Below, one piece after another: positions 1 through 7,114 of a DNA stretch of 11,806 bases. Made by a program: the position numbers and the translations under genes. This DNA comes from Bog-950 sp964493695 (GTDB lineage: Bacteria > Bacteroidota > Bacteroidia > Chitinophagales > LD1). The notes beneath the pieces are model-generated. The model ran no database searches, had not been told where the DNA came from, and worked only from the letters and a program-made list of their open reading frames with translations. The stretch is from assembly GCA_964493695.1 (NCBI GenBank), contig CAZBPG010000112.1, positions 1-11,806 on the forward strand, given 5' to 3'. Each line of letters opens with the position of its first letter. Within the stretch, counting starts at the first letter, position 1.

Positions 1-3000
1 AGACAGCAGGATTGGCAAGCGGTTCGGTATTCCCTATAGGAACTACAACTAACACGTTTGAAGCGGAAGACGCAGCAGGTAACATTACCACCTGCAGTTT
101 TGATGTAACGGTAGAGGATACAGAAGCACCGGTGCTGACTTGCGCAGGAGGCAGTTTTGATATAACAGTAGCAGGTATCGGCTATTTGGATGAAATCAGC
201 TGGACTTTGACCAATGTAAACGGAACAGTAGTGGGAAGCGGAGGACCTTATGGATTTGGTTCTACGAACACAGTTACCATTACAGATGCGAACGGACCAT
301 TTACCTTCTTTATAGAGGCACAGGGAACTTTTGGTGATAATGATGCCACTTACTCCATCAGTTGCGGAGGCAACGTAGTAGCATCGGGCGGAGTTAGCGG
401 AGGTGGTACAGCTGCATCAAGCGGAATCTGTTGCGGAGAGGCCTGTCCTTCTGATGTAACGGTAGATAATGATGCTGGCGTATGCGGAGCAGTTGTAACC
501 TATACATCACCGACAGCTTCAGACAATTGTCCTGGTGTAACAGTAACGCAGACAGCAGGATTGGCGAGCGGTTCGGTATTCCCGATAGGCACGACTACGA
601 ACACGTTTGAGGCAACCGATGCATCGGGCAATACGACAGCACTTTGCAGTTTTGATGTAACAGTAAATGATACAGAGTTACCGGTAATTACCTGTCCATC
701 GAACGTAACAGTGAGCAATGATACAACTGTGTGTGGAGCGACAGTAACGTTTACAGTCGGAGCAACCGATAACTGTGTGGGTGTAACAGTAGTAAGCACT
801 CCGGCATCGGGCAGCGTATTCCCGGTAGGAACAACTACAGTGACTTCAGTAGCTACAGATGCATCGGGTAACACCGCAACCTGCAGTTTTGATGTAACGG
901 TAGAGGACACAGAAGCACCTGTAATTACCTGTCAAGCCGATATCTCTGTAGATAATGATGCAGGCGTATGCGGGGCAACTGTAACTTACTCAACGACCGC
1001 TACAGACAATTGTTCCGGAGTGACTGTTGCCCAAACAGCAGGTTTGGCAAGCGGCTCGGTATTCCCGGTAGGAACCACAACAAACACTTTTGTAGCCACC
1101 GATGCAGCAGGTAATACTGCTACGTGCAGTTTTGATGTTACAGTAAATGATACAGAGCTACCTGTGATTACCTGTCAGGCGGATATTGATGTAAATAATG
1201 ATGCAGGAGAATGTGGAGCGACTGTGACTTACACCGCTACAACAGCCACGGATAATTGTCCGGGTGTAACAGTAACGCAGACAGCAGGTTTGGCAAGCGG
1301 TTCAGTATTCCCGATAGGGACTACCACTAACACATTTGAGGCAACCGATGCAGAAGGAAATACGGCAACCTGCAGTTTCGATGTAACAGTAACCGATTCG
1401 GAACTTCCGGTTGTTACCTGTCCTGCAGATATCACTACCTGCGATCCGGTGGTAACGTTCAGTGCGACAGCAACTGACAATTGCGGTGTAAGTTCTATAA
1501 CTTACAATCCTGCTTCCGGTTCAACATTTGCAGTAGGTACCACAGTTGTAACGGCTACAGCTATTGATGACAACGGCAACACAGGAACATGCACCTTTAA
1601 CGTAACTGTATATCCTACACCGGTTGTTGACTTAGGCCCGGATGTTACGCAATGTGGCGGCAGTACGACACTGGATGCGGGTAATGCAGGGGCAACCTAC
1701 GAGTGGAGCGATAACTCTACTTCACAAACACTGACGGTTACAGCAACTGGTACGTATTCAGTTACAGTGACTAATGCTGACGGTTGTTCGGCTTCCGGTT
1801 CAATTAATGTAACTATAGGTGCTGTGCCGGTAGTTGACTTAGGACCCGATATTTCACAATGTGGCGGAAGCGCGACACTAGATGCAGGCAATGCAGGGGC
1901 AACCTATGAGTGGAGCGACAACTCTACTTTACAAACACTGACTGTTACGGCAAGCGGTAATTATTCAGTAACAGTAACTAATGCTGATGGCTGTTCTGCG
2001 TCCGGTTCAATTGATGTAACCATAGGTGCGGTTCCGGTGGTTGACTTAGGAGCTGATATTACCCAATGCGGAGGAACGGTAACTTTAGATGCGGGTAACA
2101 CAGGATCAACTTATGAGTGGAGCGATAACTCAACAGCGCAAACGTTCACGGTTACAGCAACCGGTACATATTCGGTAACAGTAACCAGTGCCGATGGATG
2201 TTCGGCTTCAAGCACTATTGATGTAACAATTGGTACGTTACCGGTAGTTAACCTGGGTAATGACATTGTACAGTGTGGAGGCAATGCAACCTTAGATGCC
2301 GGCAATGGAGGAGCAACCTATTTGTGGAGCGATAACTCAACTTCGCAGACTCTGACCGTTACTAGCAGCGGTACGTATTCGGTAACAGTAACCAATGCTG
2401 ACGGATGTTCTGCTTCCAGTTCGGTAGTTGTAGATATCAACGCAACACCGGTAGTTGATTTAGGACCGGATGTAACAGAGTGCGGATCAGCAACGCTGGA
2501 TGCAGGTAATCCGGGATCTATTTACAGTTGGAGTGATAACACAACATTCCAAACTGCTACGGTTACCGCGAGCGGTACTTATTCGGTAACAGTTATGGAC
2601 AATGGTTGCACTGCTTCAGACGCAATAAATGTTCAGATTAATCCTCTGCCTCAGGTTAGCTTTAGTTTGCCGCTGGATACGGTTTGTAGCACTGCTTCAC
2701 CGGTTACATTATCAGGAGGAAGTCCGACCGGAGGAACGTATTCAGGACCGGGTGTGAGCGGAGGAGTATTTAACCCTGCCACCGGAGCGGCTGACTATAC
2801 TATTACCTATACTTATACCGATGGAAGCGGTTGCACCAACACAGCTACCGATAACATTGTAGTAGAGATATGCACCGATCTTGGTAATGTGGCGTTAGGA
2901 AAAGTTACCCTGTATCCAAACCCTGCTACCGACTACGTTGAATTGAATGTGGAGGGAATGAAGGGACAGCTGAATGTGGAAATATTCGATATGATTGGTC

Positions 3001-3149
3001 AGTTGGTAATGTCGGTAACGGGCAACATTGAAAGCGATACCTACGAACGCATTATTGATATCTCAGCTTTAAGTTCGGCTAACTACTACGTAAGAGTAAG
3101 TGTTGCAGGTAATCAATCAACATTCGATATGATAGTTCTGCAACGATAA
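1..3149 (+). CDS. Large HYR/Ig-like repeat surface protein with T9SS type A sorting domain (5'-truncated)
   Basis: Partial gene: the reading frame is open from the first base. The TTG at 12 is not a start but a Leu codon inside a repeat (the text TAGLASGSVFP recurs three more times), so signal peptide and true start lie upstream. Numbering from base 12: end of one HYR repeat (1-40), an unrelated inserted domain (about 47-138), five HYR repeats (about 145-535) each with a leading Cys, a TDNC motif and the FDVTV end strand, five 69-residue Ig/PKD-like repeats starting VVDLGPD (about 538-880), an SGGxPxGGTYSGPGV-type domain (about 885-955), and a Por_Secre_tail sorting domain (about 963-1045, LYPNPATDYV motif). 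Such proteins are exported by the type IX system, processed and attached or released at the outer membrane. HYR and Ig-like arrays usually act as adhesive stalks. No catalytic domain is visible in this part; an enzyme or lectin domain could lie upstream. The family call is firm, the ligand unknown. Confidence 0.9.
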   Translation, partial: TAGLASGSVFPIGTTTNTFEAEDAAGNITTCSFDVTVEDTEAPVLTCAGGSFDITVAGIGYLDEISWTLTNVNGTVVGSGGPYGFGSTNTVTITDANGPFTFFIEAQGTFGDNDATYSISCGGNVVASGGVSGGGTAASSGICCGEACPSDVTVDNDAGVCGAVVTYTSPTASDNCPGVTVTQTAGLASGSVFPIGTTTNTFEATDASGNTTALCSFDVTVNDTELPVITCPSNVTVSNDTTVCGATVTFTVGATDNCVGVTVVSTPASGSVFPVGTTTVTSVATDASGNTATCSFDVTVEDTEAPVITCQADISVDNDAGVCGATVTYSTTATDNCSGVTVAQTAGLASGSVFPVGTTTNTFVATDAAGNTATCSFDVTVNDTELPVITCQADIDVNNDAGECGATVTYTATTATDNCPGVTVTQTAGLASGSVFPIGTTTNTFEATDAEGNTATCSFDVTVTDSELPVVTCPADITTCDPVVTFSATATDNCGVSSITYNPASGSTFAVGTTVVTATAIDDNGNTGTCTFNVTVYPTPVVDLGPDVTQCGGSTTLDAGNAGATYEWSDNSTSQTLTVTATGTYSVTVTNADGCSASGSINVTIGAVPVVDLGPDISQCGGSATLDAGNAGATYEWSDNSTLQTLTVTASGNYSVTVTNADGCSASGSIDVTIGAVPVVDLGADITQCGGTVTLDAGNTGSTYEWSDNSTAQTFTVTATGTYSVTVTSADGCSASSTIDVTIGTLPVVNLGNDIVQCGGNATLDAGNGGATYLWSDNSTSQTLTVTSSGTYSVTVTNADGCSASSSVVVDINATPVVDLGPDVTECGSATLDAGNPGSIYSWSDNTTFQTATVTASGTYSVTVMDNGCTASDAINVQINPLPQVSFSLPLDTVCSTASPVTLSGGSPTGGTYSGPGVSGGVFNPATGAADYTITYTYTDGSGCTNTATDNIVVEICTDLGNVALGKVTLYPNPATDYVELNVEGMKGQLNVEIFDMIGQLVMSVTGNIESDTYERIIDISALSSANYYVRVSVAGNQSTFDMIVLQR
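444..1616 (+). repeat. Five HYR-domain coding repeats, about 235-250 bp each
   Basis: Units start near 444, 693, 930, 1173 and 1418, each opening with a Cys codon in a TCPxD/TCQAD context. They contain DNC, ASGSVFPxGTT and FDVTV motifs. A further partial unit occupies the window start. The first four are very similar; the fifth is diverged and shorter. Several blocks around the ASGSVFP motif are nearly identical at DNA level. Confidence 0.85.
1623..2651 (+). repeat. Five-unit in-frame tandem repeat, 207-bp period
   Basis: Units begin exactly at 1623, 1830, 2037, 2244 and 2451, a strict 207-base (69-codon) period. The last unit is two codons shorter. Each encodes VVDLGxD, a CGG cysteine motif, TLDAGN, a YxWSDN motif, a GTYSVTVTNADGCSAS-type stretch and a final strand. 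The pattern is that of Ig/PKD-like stalk domains in Bacteroidota adhesins. The two cysteines per unit may form a disulfide. Confidence 0.85.
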
Positions 3150-3169
3150 TACTACAGACAATAATTCTC

Positions 3170-3197
3170 AAAAGGGCTGCGCAAGCAGCCCTTTTTT
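3170..3197 (+). terminator. Rho-independent terminator after the first surface-protein gene
   Basis: A perfect inverted repeat (AAAAGGGCTGC / GCAGCCCTTTT, 11 bp) closes a GCAA tetraloop and runs into six T residues at 3192-3197. It starts 20 bases after the TAA stop. The stem is GC-rich and the loop is of the stable GNRA type. It separates transcription of the two surface-protein genes. Confidence 0.9.
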
Positions 3198-3257
3198 ATT
3201 TTCAAATTCATTCGGCCAGATAGTAATGCAAAAACAGAACTGTTTAAATATTATATT

Positions 3258-3291
3258 TTGTGTTCAGAAACAACGTTCAGTTCTATATTTA
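3258..3291 (+). promoter_or_regulatory. Weak candidate Bacteroidota-type promoter for the second surface-protein gene
   Basis: A TTG (3258-3260) and a TATATTTA element (3284-3291) resemble the TTG / TAnnTTTG elements of Bacteroidota promoters with a 23-base spacer. The last base of the second element does not match. The site lies after the terminator of the previous gene and about 37 bases before the ATG at 3329. A promoter is expected here; the exact site is a guess. Confidence 0.25.
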
Positions 3292-3328
3292 TGTCTATAG
3301 AGAGTCAATTGATTAAGAGTAGTTATTC

Positions 3329-6085
3329 ATGAAAACATTTTTACTTGCTATTGCTTTAATGCTTGTTTTTGCCGGAAATGTAGCTGCTCAGGCGTTTCCT
3401 AATCCGGCAACGTTATCTACCGGGCAAGGTACTCCCGGATCGTTTGATCCTATCTGGACAGTATCTCAGTGGTATGCAACTAATCCGCCAAATCCGCTTG
3501 GATTAACTTATGGACCAGCTTTAATTAACAACAATTGCGCTCCAGGATCCTGGGTAGATCCTTCTACCTTACCACCACCGGTAAATAACGGAAGCTGGAT
3601 AACCGGAGGTTCAGGAACTCCCTGTTCAAATAATACAAATGACGGGTATATGTATTTTCGTCTTACGCTTGACTTACCTGCCGATTGTAATGGTAACAGT
3701 GTAGCTACTACCGGTAGCTATGTGTTGTATCTTCAGGGATATTCCGATAACACCATTACAGATATTTTTGTAAATGGTACCAGTACAGGTATTAATGGAG
3801 GAAGTTACAGCGCACCCCTTAGCATTACATTAAACGGTCCGTGGGTGGCAGGTGTTAATTATGTTGATGTACAGGTGTATAATTTTCCCAATGGAGGCTC
3901 ATCAAATCCGTATGGGTTATTGTTAGTGGCTAACAGCGCAGCGAGTTCAGTAGCAGATGGGGATGGTGATGGAGTGGCGGATATTAATGATGTCTGTCCT
4001 TGCGAGTCCGGAACTCTGGCTAATGGCTGTTCACCGGTTATCATCACAGGAGATACTGTTCTTTGCCTAGGAGAAAGTACTACGCTTACTGCCACAGGAA
4101 ATGGAACTTTTTTTTGGAATAATGGCTCCACGAGCCCGACTATAACTGTTAACCCGGTAATAACCACCCGTTACAGTGTGGTTGCTACTGCATCAACCGG
4201 ATATCAGGACTCTGCGGTTGTATGGGTAACCGTGAATTCATTACCGGTTGTTAGTGTTAACCCGATAACGATCGGTATTTGCGAAGGGAACTCTTCAACA
4301 CTTACTGCAGCCGGTGCTGCAAATTATGTTTGGAGTAATACAGCAACTACATCAATGGTTAGTGTTTCACCAACAAGCACTGCTGTTTATTCGGTTACAG
4401 GAATTGATGCTAATTCATGCTCTGCTACAGCAGGTGTCACAGTTACTGTATATTCTCTCCCTGTGGCTGTAGTTAACCCGGCTACAGTTGCTGTTTGCAA
4501 TGGAGAAAGTACCACACTTACCGCCACCGGTGGCTCATCTTATCTTTGGAATGACGCTTCGAATAATTCAACTTTAACGGTTTCGCCAACAGGTACTACT
4601 TCATATTCGGTTACGGTAACTGATGTAAATACATGCTCGGCAACCGTGAGTAGTACAGTTACCGTTAATGCTCTTCCGGCTGCAGTAATTAATCCCGCCA
4701 CTGCAGTGGTTTGCAATGGAGAAAACATAACACTTACTGCGGGTGGAGGAATAAGTTATGTCTGGAGCAATGCTTCTACCGCAGGAACTGTTACGGTTTC
4801 GCCAACTTCAACCACTTCTTACCTGGTTACTGTTACAGACGCAAATACTTGTACGGGTACTGCTACAGCAGATGTGATAGTAAACCCTCTTCCGGTGGCA
4901 GTGATTAGTCCAATTGCGGTAACCATTTGCTTAGGAGAAAGTGCAACTCTTACGGCAAGTGGAGGAACAGGTTTTTTATGGAGTGATGCTTCAATTACAG
5001 CTGCTACAACAGTTTCACCGGTTAACACCACTTCGTATTTAGTAACCGTTACTGATGTCAATACATGCACTGGCAGCACTTCGGCAACGGTTACGGTCAT
5101 TCCAGCTATGATTCTGTCTACAACTAAATTGGATGTTGACTGTAACGGGAATAGTAGTGGAGCTGTTGATTTAACTGTTGCCAGCGGGCAATCGCCTTAT
5201 ACTTATTTGTGGAATACCGGTGGCACTGGAGAGGATCCCGTGGGTTTAGCAAGCGGAAACTATCTGGTTACAGTAATAGATAACGCAGGATGTTCAGCAA
5301 CAATTTCTGAGCAAATTACAGAGCCTGTTGTTTTGTCGCTAACTTCTTCATTTACAAACCCCACCTGTGAAACAAATGGTTTTGATGGAAGTATTACTCT
5401 CAATACTACAGGCGGTACACTGCCATATCAGTTTATTTGGTCAACCGGTACAGGCAGTTCAAGTATACTGAATGTAGCTCCAGGAAATTATGATGTAACG
5501 GTGAGCGATGCAAACAACTGTAGTTTAACCGCTTCTTTCACGTTGGCATACATCTACGATTTTTCTATTCAGGCGACTCCACCTATCACAATTAAAATGG
5601 GAGAAAGCACTACTATAGGATTTGCTGTTAACGGAAATGCAGGAAATTACTCGAGTGTTTGGAGTCCTTCACAAACCCTCAGCTGTAGCGATTGTGTTTC
5701 AACCGTAGCTTCACCTAACGCCACTACCCTCTACCAAATTGAGGTAAGGAATGATGCAGGATGTACTGCTATTGATGATGTTACTGTTTCTGTAATTCCT
5801 GATTATTCGGTTTTTGTTCCCAATGCTTTTACACCCAACAATGATGGGAATAACGATGTTTTCAGAATGTTTGGCATAGTTAGATCAATTGTTTTTCTTG
5901 AGATTCAGATATTTAATCGCGCTGGTGAGAAGGTGTTTGAATCGCTGGATCATGAATTTGTGTGGGACGGAACATACAAAGGGGTAATGCAGAATCCTTC
6001 AGTGTTTATCTGGCAAATGAAACTTACTTTCATTGATGGTCACCGCGAAGAATTGCGGAAAGGAACAGTTACCCTTTTGAAATAG
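3329..6085 (+). CDS. Secreted Ig-like/SprB-repeat protein with gliding-motility-associated (T9SS type B) C-terminal domain
   Basis: A complete 918-residue protein. Residues 1-20 form a signal peptide (Lys2, hydrophobic core, cleavage probably after VAA before Gln21). Residues 22-205 are a Gly/Asn/aromatic-rich, beta-predicted region with no family I can name; it could be a carbohydrate- or ligand-binding jelly roll. Residues 210-224 (DGDGDGVADINDVCP) match a thrombospondin type 3 calcium-binding motif. Five 72-residue Ig-like repeats follow (about 238-592, each with a CxGES/TLTA strand and a YxWS/FLWS-type motif), then two SprB-like repeats (about 600-740, PYTYLW and GNYDVTV motifs), another Ig-like unit, and the CHU_C/TIGR04131-type C-terminal domain from about 828 (FVPNAFTPNNDGNNDVF, then IFNRAGEKVFES). 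That domain directs type IX export and surface anchoring, often in gliding or adhesion proteins. The family is secure; the ligand and any role in motility are inference. Confidence 0.93.
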   Translation: MKTFLLAIALMLVFAGNVAAQAFPNPATLSTGQGTPGSFDPIWTVSQWYATNPPNPLGLTYGPALINNNCAPGSWVDPSTLPPPVNNGSWITGGSGTPCSNNTNDGYMYFRLTLDLPADCNGNSVATTGSYVLYLQGYSDNTITDIFVNGTSTGINGGSYSAPLSITLNGPWVAGVNYVDVQVYNFPNGGSSNPYGLLLVANSAASSVADGDGDGVADINDVCPCESGTLANGCSPVIITGDTVLCLGESTTLTATGNGTFFWNNGSTSPTITVNPVITTRYSVVATASTGYQDSAVVWVTVNSLPVVSVNPITIGICEGNSSTLTAAGAANYVWSNTATTSMVSVSPTSTAVYSVTGIDANSCSATAGVTVTVYSLPVAVVNPATVAVCNGESTTLTATGGSSYLWNDASNNSTLTVSPTGTTSYSVTVTDVNTCSATVSSTVTVNALPAAVINPATAVVCNGENITLTAGGGISYVWSNASTAGTVTVSPTSTTSYLVTVTDANTCTGTATADVIVNPLPVAVISPIAVTICLGESATLTASGGTGFLWSDASITAATTVSPVNTTSYLVTVTDVNTCTGSTSATVTVIPAMILSTTKLDVDCNGNSSGAVDLTVASGQSPYTYLWNTGGTGEDPVGLASGNYLVTVIDNAGCSATISEQITEPVVLSLTSSFTNPTCETNGFDGSITLNTTGGTLPYQFIWSTGTGSSSILNVAPGNYDVTVSDANNCSLTASFTLAYIYDFSIQATPPITIKMGESTTIGFAVNGNAGNYSSVWSPSQTLSCSDCVSTVASPNATTLYQIEVRNDAGCTAIDDVTVSVIPDYSVFVPNAFTPNNDGNNDVFRMFGIVRSIVFLEIQIFNRAGEKVFESLDHEFVWDGTYKGVMQNPSVFIWQMKLTFIDGHREELRKGTVTLLK
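4040..5105 (+). repeat. Five-unit in-frame tandem repeat, 216-bp period
   Basis: Equivalent codons fall at 4040, 4256, 4472, 4688 and 4904, an exact 216-base (72-codon) period. Each unit encodes a VxNP-type start, CxGES/CNGE, TLTA, an aromatic-W-S/N motif, a VSPTxTTSYxVTVTD stretch and a final LPVAV linker. These are Ig-like stalk domains. The units are different in sequence from the 207-bp repeats of the upstream gene, so the two arrays are not recent copies of each other. Confidence 0.85.
5129..5545 (+). repeat. Two SprB-like repeat units
   Basis: Two diverged units encode the pattern G-x-(V/I)-x-L-x-(V/T)-x-x-G, PYxYLW / PYQFIW, (L/V)AxGNYxVTVxDxxxC and a closing strand. This matches the SprB repeat found in the Flavobacterium gliding adhesin SprB and in many T9SS cargo proteins. 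They follow the Ig-like array and precede the last Ig-like unit and sorting domain. Confidence 0.7.
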
Positions 6086-6183
6086 GGTTCATTTCTGTAT
6101 TCCTTCTTTATCTATCAAATATGAGAGTTTGTGTTGTTGTAATCTCGAACAGAGGTAACGTATATTAAGTGCCGGATGAGTAA

Positions 6184-7104
6184 TTAAACCGGGCATAAAA
6201 ATTTCAGTGCTTTTGTAACAACGGAAACTTTCATTGGTGTGTAACCGATAAACTCTCCATCCATATCAATGGGCTGGGGAGCCGATAAGGAGTCAACCGA
6301 AATATTTTTAGCATGTTTATACATTACCTTCGGATGCGTTATCTGTTTACACTTTTTTATTTCACCCAAATTCTGGATATAATCAAGTAACGAAATTTCA
6401 GCCACGATAACTATCGAAAATTTTGCATCATCCACTTCGGCATCCGGAGCTACTCCCATTCCGCTGCCAAAGTACTTGCCGTTAGCGATAATTAAATTCA
6501 TCACTTTTCCTTCAAAAGTAAACTCATCTGCTATAGCTTTTATCGGTTGATTGCGGTATGATATAAGTGTGCTGATGATACCTATTTGATAAGTGATAGC
6601 AGGTCCCAGAAATTTAGAAGATTTGCTGATTTTTTCTGCCACTACTCCGCCCATGCCTATGTCGGTAATGTTTATGAAATAACGGCTGCTCTCTACGCCC
6701 TGCGGATTAATAAATTGAACGAAGCCAAGGTCAATTTCTTTGCACAAATTTTCATCTATTAATTTTTTCAAACCAATACAATTAGGGGGGCTTTTTACAG
6801 TTTTTACGAAATCGTTACCAGTGCCGTACGGAAGTACACCTACCCTAACATCAACCGATGCATGGTGGTTTTGAGCCTGCATGATTCCGTTGGCAACTTC
6901 GTTCAGGCTTCCATCTCCCCCTACGCAAATAACATAGTTGAAACCCTTTTCAGCAGCCTTGGCAGAAAGTTGAATAGAGTGCCCCTCATGTTCGGTGGTA
7001 AAGAAAGCGATTTCATAATTGTCTTTGAAAACCGAATAAACTTCATTCATCAGTTTCTGACGGTTTTTTATCCTTCCGTGGAGGATAAAAGCGATTTTTT
7101 TCAT
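6184..7104 (-). CDS. Diacylglycerol/sphingolipid-type lipid kinase (YegS/BmrU-DagK family)
   Basis: A 306-residue protein, the usual length for this family of soluble lipid kinases that transfer the ATP gamma-phosphate to a lipid hydroxyl (diacylglycerol, ceramide, phosphatidylglycerol or similar). The nucleotide-binding signature GGDGSLNEV is at 62-70 and LPYGTGNDFVK at 91-101; EGHS at 40-43 corresponds to the E-G-H-A stretch of the family. The C-terminal lobe has ANGKYFGSGMGVAP and a late DMDGE motif typical of YegS-like folds. The N-terminal strand reads FILHGRIKNR where most relatives have an NPxSG motif, so substrate contact or nucleotide handling may differ. It is the last gene of the minus-strand cluster, 10 bases after the glpD stop, so very probably co-transcribed. 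No terminator was seen in the 98-base gap to the convergent neighbour. The kinase call is firm; the lipid substrate cannot be read from sequence. Confidence 0.9.
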   Translation of the reverse strand: MKKIAFILHGRIKNRQKLMNEVYSVFKDNYEIAFFTTEHEGHSIQLSAKAAEKGFNYVICVGGDGSLNEVANGIMQAQNHHASVDVRVGVLPYGTGNDFVKTVKSPPNCIGLKKLIDENLCKEIDLGFVQFINPQGVESSRYFINITDIGMGGVVAEKISKSSKFLGPAITYQIGIISTLISYRNQPIKAIADEFTFEGKVMNLIIANGKYFGSGMGVAPDAEVDDAKFSIVIVAEISLLDYIQNLGEIKKCKQITHPKVMYKHAKNISVDSLSAPQPIDMDGEFIGYTPMKVSVVTKALKFLCPV

Positions 7105-7114
7105 ATCAATAGGT

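Noticed and set aside
1..1616. Tandem repeats as a CRISPR array or non-coding satellite
   Set aside because: The frame stays open through all units and encodes HYR domains with conserved motifs; there are no unique spacers between identical repeats.
500..2305. Minus-strand reading frames of 64-136 codons opposite the repeat arrays (500-910, 1229-1480, 1697-1891, 2111-2305)
   Set aside because: They mirror the repeat units of the plus-strand gene, have low-complexity Val/Thr/Ser translations and recur with the repeat period; they are by-products of codon bias in the repeats.
3859..5100. Reading frames opposite or within the 216-bp repeat array
   Set aside because: Same repeat-driven artefact; no start context, domain or independent similarity, while the 918-residue frame is fully supported.
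6058..6183. Search for a bidirectional terminator between the convergent genes
   Set aside because: Only a 5-bp AAAGG/CCTTT pairing at the end of the coding sequence was found, with a short T-run; too weak to call.
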